Source: an uncultured Eubacteriales bacterium (lineage in GTDB: Bacteria; Bacillota; Clostridia; Oscillospirales; Ruminococcaceae). From it: 9,443 bases of DNA. Under the pieces are notes generated by a model, which was given only the letters and a program-made list of their open reading frames with translations, had not been told where the DNA came from and ran no database searches. This document shows positions 1-5,160 of the stretch, in pieces (position 1 is the stretch's first letter; each line of letters opens with the position of its first letter). A program made the position numbers and the translations under genes. Location: NCBI GenBank assembly GCA_900318545.1, contig ONLC01000064.1:1-9443 (forward strand), read 5' to 3'.

Positions 1-78
1 CATCCTTCCGAGAAGGTCGGCAAGGAGATCAGAAAGCTCTACCGCTGGAGCAACGAGGACAAGCTTATCAATAATTAA
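1..78 (+). CDS. C-terminal end of an unidentified gene (5' truncated by the window)
   Basis: Frame 1 is open from the first base to a TAA at 76-78 and encodes 25 residues, starting HPSEKVGKEIRKLYRW and ending KLINN. The tail is basic and hydrophilic, as expected of the end of a soluble protein. I do not recognise the family from so short a piece. It is followed by a terminator-like hairpin at 104-127 and a better terminator at 223-251, which fits it being the last gene of a plus-strand transcript. No ribosome site or start is in view. That it is coding is inferred from the unbroken frame, codon use similar to the neighbours, and the downstream terminator. Confidence 0.6.
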   Translation, partial: HPSEKVGKEIRKLYRWSNEDKLINN

Positions 79-90
79 GCTCGTCACAAT

Positions 91-245
91 ATTATAGTAT
101 TTTAGCCCACTTCATTTCTGAGGTGGGGCAGGGAAAACCCTGCACCGCCACGCGTCATGGCTTTGCTTGAGGCTTCTCTTGCCTTGAACGCGGAGCAAAA
201 TAGTGCGGAATTATAGTACATAAGCCCACTTCATTTCGGAGTGGG
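91..245 (+). repeat. Imperfect direct repeat pair carrying terminator-like hairpins
   Basis: The stretch ATTATAGTA followed shortly by AGCCCACTTCATTTC and a GTGGG arm occurs at 91-127 and again at 210-245, about 119 bp apart. The second copy forms an intact hairpin with a T run. The first copy has an extra G in its right arm and no T run, so it looks like a decayed terminator. The pair encloses the hairpin at 128-143 and part of the dispersed repeat at 128-212. Confidence 0.6.
128..212 (+). repeat. Left copy of a degenerate dispersed intergenic repeat
   Basis: This segment opens with a perfect hairpin, GCAGGG-AAAA-CCCTGC at 128-143. It continues through CACGC and TGCTTG/CTTCTCTT-like blocks and ends with GAGCAAAATAGTGCGGAATT at 193-212. 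The same blocks, in the same order and with nearly the same spacing, occur on the opposite strand at 9329-9409. There is no ribosome site, and the only ATG frame (157-216, 19 codons) has no support. I read it as a non-coding repeat with secondary structure, not a gene. Confidence 0.55.
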
Positions 246-251
246 CTTTTT
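223..251 (+). terminator. Rho-independent terminator of the upstream gene
   Basis: The stem AGCCCACT (223-230) pairs with AGTGGGCT (240-247) over a 9-nt loop. A T run (247-251) follows directly. It lies 145 bases past the TAA of the truncated first gene and insulates pyrE from it. Confidence 0.8.
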
Positions 252-260
252 CCCTGCCCT

Positions 261-344
261 GCCGGAGGTGTTAGAAGAATAGTAGATGGAAGGTATTAAA
301 AAGTGAATTGTGGGGTTTGTACAAAATTGAGAGCTTATATTTGT
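261..344 (+). repeat. Inverted repeat, left arm (copy L) upstream of pyrE
   Basis: Bases 261-328 match the reverse complement of 1370-1437 with 4 differences in 68. Bases 289-344 also match the reverse complement of 1242-1297 over about 56 nt. The repeat runs from GCCGGAGGTGTTAG to TTTGTACAAAATT and contains the palindrome TTTGTACAAA (316-325). It ends about 36 bp before the pyrE -35 box. No coding signal is visible in it. Confidence 0.85.
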
Positions 345-379
345 GCAACAATACAACAAGATTGCTCTTTTAACGGCAC

Positions 380-408
380 TTGCATATATACTCCGAATGT
401 GTTATAAT
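380..408 (+). promoter_or_regulatory. pyrE promoter (sigma-A type, extended -10)
   Basis: A -35 box TTGCAT (380-385) and a -10 box TATAAT (403-408) are separated by 17 bp, with a TGT extension (400-402) just before the -10. Transcription should start near 415, giving a leader of about 25 nt. That is too short for a PyrR-type attenuator, and no attenuator hairpin is seen. Confidence 0.85.
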
Positions 409-438
409 AGTATAAGTATCTATGAAAGGACGATCATT

Positions 439-1095
439 ATGACCTACAAAGAAGAATTTATTAAGTTTATGGTGGACTGCGGTGTCCTCACCTTCGGAGA
501 GTTCACCCTCAAAAGCGGAAGAAAAGCTCCCTATTTCATTAACTGCGGTAACTATAAGACAGGTGCTCAGCTGGGTAAGCTTGGCGAGTTCTACGCTGAC
601 TGCATAGCCGAGAACAAGATCGAGCTTGAAACTCTCTTCGGACCTGCTTACAAGGGTATTCCGCTGGCGGTGTCTGCTGTTATTGCTCTTAGCAAAAAGT
701 ACGGTATTGACGCTTCCTATGTGTTTGACCGCAAGGAAGCAAAAGACCACGGTGAGGGCGGTATGTTCGTGGGAAAGAAACTTTCAGACGGTGAAAAGGT
801 GGTTATTATTGACGATGTAATGACCTCGGGAAAGGCACTCAGAGAGTCAATGCCAAAGCTTAAAAGCGCTGCCGATGTGAACGTTACAGCAATGGTCATC
901 ACAGTTGACAGGCAGGAAAAAGCCCTTGATACCGAGCTCTCGGCAGTAGATCAGGCTTATGAGGACTTCGGAGTCAGGGTATACTCAATTGTCACTATGG
1001 AGGACATCATTAAGGCAATAGAGGACGGAATAGTTGAGGGCAAGGAGTACCTCGACAGTATGAAGGCATACAGAGAGACCTACGGAGCAAAATAA
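439..1095 (+). CDS. pyrE: Orotate phosphoribosyltransferase
   Basis: Cytoplasmic enzyme of de novo pyrimidine synthesis that joins orotate to PRPP, giving orotidine 5'-monophosphate and pyrophosphate. The 218-residue product has the full family layout. The N-terminal orotate-contacting segment FTLKSGRKAPYF is at 22-33, the flexible catalytic loop DRKEAKDHGEGG at 97-108, and the PRPP-binding motif VVIIDDVMTSGKA at 121-133 with its Asp pair and Thr-Ser-Gly. Length is normal for the bacterial enzyme. I chose ATG 439 because GAAAGGA lies 8 nt before it and the promoter at 380-408 gives a start just upstream. An in-frame GTG at 343 would lie upstream of the promoter. No other pyr gene is next to it. 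It stands alone between inverted repeats, which suggests that it moved or was separated from a pyrimidine operon; this last point is inference. Confidence 0.97.
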   Translation: MTYKEEFIKFMVDCGVLTFGEFTLKSGRKAPYFINCGNYKTGAQLGKLGEFYADCIAENKIELETLFGPAYKGIPLAVSAVIALSKKYGIDASYVFDRKEAKDHGEGGMFVGKKLSDGEKVVIIDDVMTSGKALRESMPKLKSAADVNVTAMVITVDRQEKALDTELSAVDQAYEDFGVRVYSIVTMEDIIKAIEDGIVEGKEYLDSMKAYRETYGAK

Positions 1096-1096
1096 A

Positions 1097-1140
1097 ATAG
1101 ATAGCCCCCGTACCGCTAAGCAGTAACGGGGGTTATCTAT
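1097..1140. terminator. Strong hairpin after pyrE, probably a bidirectional terminator
   Basis: A 15-bp stem (1097-1111 with 1126-1140, one G-T pair) encloses a 14-nt loop and has a CCCCCG/CGGGGG core. It begins 2 nt after the pyrE stop codon. On the plus strand no T run follows. On the minus strand the stem is followed by TTTTATTTT (bases 1096 downward), so it is better formed as a terminator for transcripts coming from rex. It may serve both convergent genes. Confidence 0.75.
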
Positions 1141-1241
1141 TGGGAGATAAGAAGCTGTCGATTTTGTTTTGCCGTCTCTGACAATATATACGAAGCAGAT
1201 CTCAGCTTTGGCAGAAAAGCATGAAGTTTTATTTAATACAA

Positions 1242-1297
1242 ACAAATACCAGCCCTCAATTTTGTACAAACCCCACAATTCAACTTTTAATACCTTC
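1242..1297 (-). repeat. Partial third copy (copy M) of the pyrE-flanking repeat
   Basis: The reverse complement of 1258-1297 matches 289-328 with 2 differences in 40. Similarity continues through GAGRGCT and TATTTGT to cover 56 nt against 289-344. The outer GCCGGAGGTG end of the family is missing, so this copy is truncated at that side. Confidence 0.8.
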
Positions 1298-1369
1298 TCA
1301 CTGAAATGATACGCAGACCTCCGCACTATCTATGCAACAATACAGCAAATTCAACAAGTCCACACTCAG

Positions 1370-1437
1370 AATTTTGTACAAAACCCACAATTCAACTTTT
1401 AATACCTTCCACCTACTATTCTTCTAACACCTCCGGC
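1370..1437 (-). repeat. Inverted repeat, right arm (copy R)
   Basis: The reverse complement matches 261-328 at 64 of 68 positions. The arm ends in CTCCGGC only 7 bp from the end of rex. With copy L it encloses about 1.2 kb containing pyrE. No target-site duplication is apparent outside the arms. Confidence 0.85.
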
Positions 1438-1444
1438 GAGCACA

Positions 1445-2074
1445 TCAGAGTGCATTCACATTGTAGGTCAGCGTCAGCAGGCTGTCACCGAGGTGTACGT
1501 TTTCGACCACAATATCACTGTGCTCGATCGTAAGGTCATAGTGCGAGTAGTTCCAGAACGCCTTGATCCCAAGCTCTACCAGCCTTTCGGCTATCTGCCT
1601 TGTGGCTTCCTTGGGTATGCAGAGGACGGCTATCACAGGCTTGTGCTCACCGCAGAAGGCCTCTATATCATCGGTGTGCCTTATCGGGATATCGGCAACG
1701 GTTTCACCTGTAAGCTTCGGGTTTATGTCAAATATGCCTATGAGCTTACAGCCCCTTGACTCGAAATTGATATGCGAGGCTATAGCCTTTCCCAGGTTTC
1801 CTGCACCTATCATAATAGTGGGGTAGCCCTTGTCTACACCAAGGATTTTGCCTATCTCGGCTCTCAGCTCAGCGACATTATATCCGTAGCCCTGCTGTCC
1901 GAAGCCACCGAAGCAGTTAAGATCCTGCCTTATCTGAGATGCGGTAAGCTTCATAAGTGCGGCAAGCTTTCCCGAGGATATTCTCTCTACCCTCTGCTTT
2001 TCAAGCTCTCCGAGAAACCTGTAGTAACGCGGCAGTCTCTTTATCACCGAGACCGATATAGTGCCCTTTGACAT
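1445..2074 (-). CDS. rex: Redox-sensing transcriptional repressor Rex
   Basis: Dimeric DNA-binding protein that in Gram-positive bacteria senses the NADH/NAD+ ratio and represses fermentation and NADH-reoxidation genes when NADH is low. The 209 residues show the complete family plan. A winged helix at about 1-80 contains SGKLAALMKLTASQIRQDL (34-52) and GGFGQQGYGYNV (56-67). A Rossmann domain follows, with GAGNLG at 90-95 and the acidic end of strand 2 at D116 in IFDINP. The C-terminal helix NVHLGDSLLTLTY (192-204) is the one swapped between subunits in known structures. ATG 2074 is preceded by GGAGGG at 6-nt spacing. It is probably monocistronic, with its own promoter at 2096-2124. Downstream transcription would run through the repeats to the hairpin at 1097-1140. 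Confidence 0.97.
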   Translation of the reverse strand: MSKGTISVSVIKRLPRYYRFLGELEKQRVERISSGKLAALMKLTASQIRQDLNCFGGFGQQGYGYNVAELRAEIGKILGVDKGYPTIMIGAGNLGKAIASHINFESRGCKLIGIFDINPKLTGETVADIPIRHTDDIEAFCGEHKPVIAVLCIPKEATRQIAERLVELGIKAFWNYSHYDLTIEHSDIVVENVHLGDSLLTLTYNVNAL

Positions 2075-2095
2075 AGCTATCCCTCCAGTCAGATT

Positions 2096-2124
2096 ATTAT
2101 ATCACAAAATAAGCATAATGTCAA
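2096..2124 (-). promoter_or_regulatory. rex promoter, with a possible Rex half-site
   Basis: Read on the minus strand, TTGACA (2124-2119) and TATAAT (2101-2096) are 17 bp apart, with a TGA extension just before the -10. The spacer ends in TTGTGA (2107-2102), which equals one arm of the TTGTGAAATATTTCACAA-type Rex operator. The other arm is not conserved, so autoregulation is only a suggestion. The -35 box overlaps the last two bases of the upstream terminator's T tract. Confidence 0.85.
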
Positions 2125-2162
2125 ACAAAAAGACACCTCTGCCGTGATACAGCAGAAGTGTC
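2121..2162 (-). terminator. Terminator of the carboxypeptidase gene
   Basis: The stem 2162-2152 pairs with 2142-2132 (GACAC, one C-A mismatch, then TCTGC) over a 9-nt loop. Reading minus, it is followed by TTTTTGTTT (2131-2123). It lies about 29 bases past the stop codon of the gene at 2191-3360. The T tract runs into the -35 box of the rex promoter, a very compact junction. Confidence 0.8.
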
Positions 2163-2190
2163 AGTATAAAACTCTTTATTGTGCCTGTGC

Positions 2191-3360
2191 TTATGCTCCT
2201 ACCTTGATGGTATCGCTCTCACCTACGGGATGAGCTTCGGTATCGTCCTGCTTCTCCTCAGTGTCGGTGTTCTCCTCTTCCTCGGCAGCGGCAGGCTTTT
2301 TCTCAACGTAGTTTATGTAGTTCTCGCAGATAGCTATAGTATCCTCTGTGCAGATTATATCTCCCTCAGACTGTGCAACTACGCAGATGTAGGTAGTGCC
2401 GTCTTTGTCAATGATAGAGGACATAGTGTACATAGCCTCATCAGTGAAGCCTGTCTTTCCGCCGATAATATCAGCATCGCCCTCATCATCTCCGTCGGTG
2501 TCGATGTAGTAGCCTGCATAGCGTGAAAGAACAATGCTAGTCATCTCAATGCCGTCAGGGTGAGCCTCAGTCTTTGAGGTAGTATAGCTTGCTGTAGTGA
2601 GTATCTTCTTGCAGGTTTCGCTCTCCATAGCAGCCTTGGTAAGCACTGCAACGTCCTGAACAGTGGTGTAATGGTTCTTGTCGTGGAGACCTGTAGCGTT
2701 TACAAACTTAGTAGTATTGTTCAGACCAAGGTCAATGAGCTTCTGCTCCATAAGCTTAACAAACTCAGCCTCAGAGCCTGAGATATAGTTGGCAAGACCT
2801 GTGGTAGCATCAGCACCGCTTACGAGAATAGTACCGTAGAGCAGATCCTCGACAGTTACCTCCTCGCCGGGCTCAAAGCCTACCATAGAAGCGTTATCCT
2901 CAACCAGCGGAGCTATATCGTCCTCGGTGAACTTGTATGTAGCTTTAAGGTCGTCAATATTCTCGACAGCTACCATAAGTGTAAGTATCTTTGTCAGAGA
3001 TGCAGGGTAGATCTGCTTTTCGTAGTTCAAACCTGCGATGATTTCGTTAGTATCGGCATTTATAAGAATAGCCTCTGAGCAGGTGATATCATCAAGGTCT
3101 ATCTCGTGATAGTCAGCCGACTTGGTGGGGTACAGGTTCACAGGCTCGGGCTCGGGTGCGACCGATGAAAGATCAGTTTCGCTTATCTCCTCTGATGACG
3201 ATTCAGCCTCACTTGACGATGCCTTAACATCATTCTCGACCTCAGACTTTTTGATTGCAAACCTTCCTGTTACAACTAAGACCGTGCAGATTACCGCCAC
3301 TATCATAATTATGACCATTATAGCGACAGCAGCAGCTCCGCCCTTCTCGTTTTTCCTCAT
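2191..3360 (-). CDS. D-alanyl-D-alanine carboxypeptidase family protein (membrane-anchored, class A low-mass PBP type)
   Basis: Serine peptidase of the penicillin-binding S11 family, expected to remove the terminal D-Ala from peptidoglycan stem peptides outside the membrane. Of 389 residues, 8-32 form one N-terminal membrane segment and about 39-80 are a Ser/Glu/Pro linker. The catalytic domain runs from about 90 to 350, and an acidic tail from 355 ends the protein. Active-site motifs are SLTK (121-124, nucleophile Ser121 and Lys124), SGA (181-183) in place of the usual S-x-N, and KTG (302-304). It lacks the long C-terminal beta domain and amphipathic anchor of E. coli PBP5, so it appears to be held by its N-terminus. 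ATG 3360 has an AAAGG site 11 nt upstream, a rather long spacing, lying inside the 94-bp tandem repeat. No separate promoter was found; it may be read from the lipoprotein-CBS transcript. An S11-like protein with altered activity is possible given the motif change. Confidence 0.9.
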   Translation of the reverse strand: MRKNEKGGAAAVAIMVIIMIVAVICTVLVVTGRFAIKKSEVENDVKASSSEAESSSEEISETDLSSVAPEPEPVNLYPTKSADYHEIDLDDITCSEAILINADTNEIIAGLNYEKQIYPASLTKILTLMVAVENIDDLKATYKFTEDDIAPLVEDNASMVGFEPGEEVTVEDLLYGTILVSGADATTGLANYISGSEAEFVKLMEQKLIDLGLNNTTKFVNATGLHDKNHYTTVQDVAVLTKAAMESETCKKILTTASYTTSKTEAHPDGIEMTSIVLSRYAGYYIDTDGDDEGDADIIGGKTGFTDEAMYTMSSIIDKDGTTYICVVAQSEGDIICTEDTIAICENYINYVEKKPAAAEEEENTDTEEKQDDTEAHPVGESDTIKVGA

Positions 3361-3370
3361 TTTTACAACA

Positions 3371-3573
3371 ACCTTTCTTTATTTATATAATTGTTTCGAT
3401 ATTAATAATGTAAGCTTTGTAATGACTCTCTGCCTGCGGCAGGGAGAACATTCGGGTGCATACAACCTTTCTTTATTTATACAATTGCTTCGATATTAAT
3501 AATGTAAGCTTTGTAATGACTCTCTGCCTGCGGCAGGGAGGACATTCGGGTGCATACGACCTTTCTTTATTTA
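3371..3573. repeat. 94-bp tandem duplication plus a 15-nt third start, upstream of the carboxypeptidase gene
   Basis: Unit 1 (3371-3464) and unit 2 (3465-3558) match at 90 of 94 positions. The first 15 nt of a third unit (ACCTTTCTTTATTTA) follow at 3559-3573. Each unit holds a 9-bp hairpin with a TGC loop (CTCTGCC/GGCAGGG core) and, on the minus strand, a copy of the AAAGAAAGG ribosome-site sequence. Only the unit-1 copy sits next to a start codon. I see no clear promoter in the unit and no T run after the hairpins, so they are not typical terminators. Confidence 0.95.
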
Positions 3574-3602
3574 ACAGTGTAGGCCTTTGCTTTCGGGCTG
3601 TT

Positions 3603-4031
3603 CTAGCTTTCGGTCTTATCGGCATTCAGCTCTTTCAGCCTTTTGTGGCAGAAGTCCAGTATATCCCGTCTGGTAACTATCCCGATGAATACCTCACGGT
3701 CATCAATGACAGGCACAAAGTTCTGATCCATTGAGAGCAGTATAAGATCCTCGATAGTCGAGTACACATACACAGGCTTCATATTCACTCTCTTTGAAAG
3801 CTGTCCTATATCATAGCGTTCAAGCTCTCTCATATCGGTGATGCCGTTTTCTATCATAAACCACAGAAAGTCACCCTCGGCAAGCGTTTTCACATAGTGG
3901 CCGTCCCTGTCAATAACGGGCACCGCAGTAAAGCCATGATTACGCATCTTTTCAAGAGCCTGCCTTACCGTATTGTCAGAGTACAGAAAATCTATCGTAG
4001 CCTTTGGCTTCAGAAGCTGTAATATATTCAT
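3603..4031 (-). CDS. Two-CBS-domain protein, possibly a DarB/CbpB-like nucleotide sensor
   Basis: A small cytoplasmic protein of 142 residues made almost entirely of a CBS pair: CBS1 at about 8-57 (with FTAVPVIDRDGHYV) and CBS2 at about 79-128 (with FVPVIDDREVFIGIVTRRDIL). Such tandems bind adenine nucleotides. Stand-alone pairs of this size in Firmicutes include the c-di-AMP receptor DarB/CbpB, whose second domain has a similar VFEGIFTRR segment. That resemblance is from memory, so ligand and partner are inference. The start is ATG 4031: GGAGG lies 6 nt before it, and longer frames would overlap the upstream lipoprotein gene, whose TGA is just 1 nt away. The tight gap implies translational coupling. 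No membrane segment, nuclease or transporter domain is attached. Confidence 0.9.
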   Translation of the reverse strand: MNILQLLKPKATIDFLYSDNTVRQALEKMRNHGFTAVPVIDRDGHYVKTLAEGDFLWFMIENGITDMRELERYDIGQLSKRVNMKPVYVYSTIEDLILLSMDQNFVPVIDDREVFIGIVTRRDILDFCHKRLKELNADKTES

Positions 4032-4032
4032 A

Positions 4033-4968
4033 TCACACCTCCGCCTTGCTTTCGGCAGCTTCACGAGCCTGCTCGTATATGCTGTCAAATCCACAGCTGT
4101 AAAGCATATCTTCAAATTCATAGAAGCTGAGCTTTCCCAAAGCATCTCTCGAGGTGCCGCAGGCAGCCATATCGCTGTCAGAGACCTCATTCGCATCGCA
4201 GATACGCTCAAACTCCTCCTGACATTCCTCCTGAGTCAGCTCGTCAAAATCGGTAAGGTTTGCCAGCACCGACAGAGAAACAAGCGAGCTGTCTGCCTGA
4301 TCGCTGAGCTTTGTGAACTCTCTGGTCTCAACTATATCATCAGAGCCCTCTACAGAGTATGTAGTGATATACTTTACAAGCTTTCCGTCACTCTTGCTGA
4401 AATAGAAGTCAAACACTGTTATATAGGTCTCACCCGTGTAGGTGTATTCCTCTATATCATATTCCTGCTGATCGAGCTTGTTTATATGCGTTGAGGTATG
4501 CGGCAGCATCTGCCCGGCAACCTCGGCTACAGTGCTTTCCAATTGTGTGACAGAGTCCTCAGCATACATTTTGCTGACCTTGTCAAACATATAGGCCTTT
4601 CCGTCAGCCATTACGCTTCCGCACTCGCCTATAGCATTTTTCTGGAGCTGATAATATCCCGAGGGTGTTACCTGCCTTGATATCTCAGTAACATTGCCTT
4701 CTGAATCTGTCAGAGTACACTCAAAGCTGTAGGTGCCGCCCGTAAAAAGCTCGGCAGCCTTTGCAAGCAGAGGCCCCGGCTCCTCCCTGGGTATCTCTTC
4801 CTCTGGAGTACTGTCTGTATCCTTTGAAGCCTCACTGACAGGTGCAGAGCTTTCAGCCTTTGAAGAGCTCTCAGCCGCAGATGAGCTTTTACCCTCAGCC
4901 GAAGCACAGCCCGTACATAGAAGCACCGTACACAATGCAAGACAGACTATTGATCTATTTATAAACAT
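4033..4968 (-). CDS. Lipoprotein of unknown function
   Basis: The 311-residue product starts with a short signal peptide, hydrophobic at 6-19, and a lipobox LCTGC with lipidated Cys21. A Ser/Ala/Glu linker follows (22-62), of the sort that tethers a domain to the outer membrane face. The body, about 66-225, alternates short beta-like stretches such as GTYSFECTLTDSEGNV and TYITVFDFYFSKSDGKLV. This is reminiscent of small beta-rich lipoproteins of Clostridia, but I cannot name the family. About 240-300 is acidic, probably helical, and contains four of the six mature-part cysteines (84, 116, 249, 257, 270, 292). ATG 4968 is preceded by AAAGGA about 10 nt away and by a consensus promoter. It is coupled to the CBS gene downstream, which suggests a shared envelope-related job. 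Confidence 0.85.
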   Translation of the reverse strand: MFINRSIVCLALCTVLLCTGCASAEGKSSSAAESSSKAESSAPVSEASKDTDSTPEEEIPREEPGPLLAKAAELFTGGTYSFECTLTDSEGNVTEISRQVTPSGYYQLQKNAIGECGSVMADGKAYMFDKVSKMYAEDSVTQLESTVAEVAGQMLPHTSTHINKLDQQEYDIEEYTYTGETYITVFDFYFSKSDGKLVKYITTYSVEGSDDIVETREFTKLSDQADSSLVSLSVLANLTDFDELTQEECQEEFERICDANEVSDSDMAACGTSRDALGKLSFYEFEDMLYSCGFDSIYEQAREAAESKAEV

Positions 4969-5024
4969 AAGTCCTGTTTCCTTTCAGACAAAAAACGAAT
5001 GCAGCAAAATCTGCACACATAGAT

Positions 5025-5053
5025 ATTATACACCCGAAACCCTTATCTGTCAA
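5025..5053 (-). promoter_or_regulatory. Consensus promoter of the lipoprotein-CBS unit
   Basis: On the minus strand a perfect TTGACA (5053-5048), a 17-bp spacer and a perfect TATAAT (5030-5025) lie about 57 bases before the lipoprotein ATG. It diverges from the promoter at 5103-5131, with about 50 bp between the two -35 boxes. Confidence 0.88.
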
Positions 5054-5102
5054 GACATAAACGGATAATTGATACCTCAACAATCTGTAAACTTTCCCAA
5101 GC

Positions 5103-5131
5103 TTGATTTTACGGTCGGGCTGTGTTATAAT
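5103..5131 (+). promoter_or_regulatory. Promoter of the TtcA-like gene (extended -10)
   Basis: TTGATT (5103-5108), a 17-bp spacer and TATAAT (5126-5131), with a TGT extension just before the -10. The expected leader is about 25 nt and includes the CGGAG ribosome site. Confidence 0.85.
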
Positions 5132-5160
5132 AAGGTGTATTTTCAAACGGAGATGATCTT

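Larger units (their letters stand above)
1141..1444. other. Gene-free, repeat-filled spacer between pyrE and rex
   Basis: About 300 bases contain two minus-oriented copies of the pyrE-flanking repeat (1242-1297 and 1370-1437). Bases 1333-1348 match 344-359 upstream of pyrE in direct orientation at 15 of 16 positions (TGCAACAATACA, then A or G, then CAA). The block CCGCACTAT (1321-1329) also occurs in the repeat near 9333. Open frames here have no ribosome site and run into pyrE in antisense. I see no credible gene. Confidence 0.6.

Noticed and set aside
157..216. 19-codon open frame starting MALLEASLAL
   Set aside because: No ribosome site or promoter, and it lies wholly in a structured repeat whose other copy at 9329-9409 does not preserve the frame.
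343..438. GTG-started N-terminal extension of PyrE
   Set aside because: It starts upstream of the promoter, covers the -35 and -10 boxes, has no ribosome site, and adds residues not found in the family.
985..1326. 113-codon minus-strand open frame containing VELWGLYKIE
   Set aside because: It has no ribosome site, overlaps the pyrE end in antisense, and its most distinctive peptide is only the translation of the dispersed repeat at 1242-1297.
1497..1826. Plus-strand open frames across rex
   Set aside because: They are antisense shadows of a fully recognisable rex gene and have no ribosome sites.
3371..3573. CRISPR-like repeat
   Set aside because: The 94-bp units are contiguous without spacers, and no cas gene is near; it is a plain tandem duplication.
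4032..4211. 60-residue N-terminal extension of the CBS protein
   Set aside because: It overlaps the lipoprotein gene in another frame. ATG 4031 has a strong GGAGG site and starts at the expected edge of the first CBS domain.
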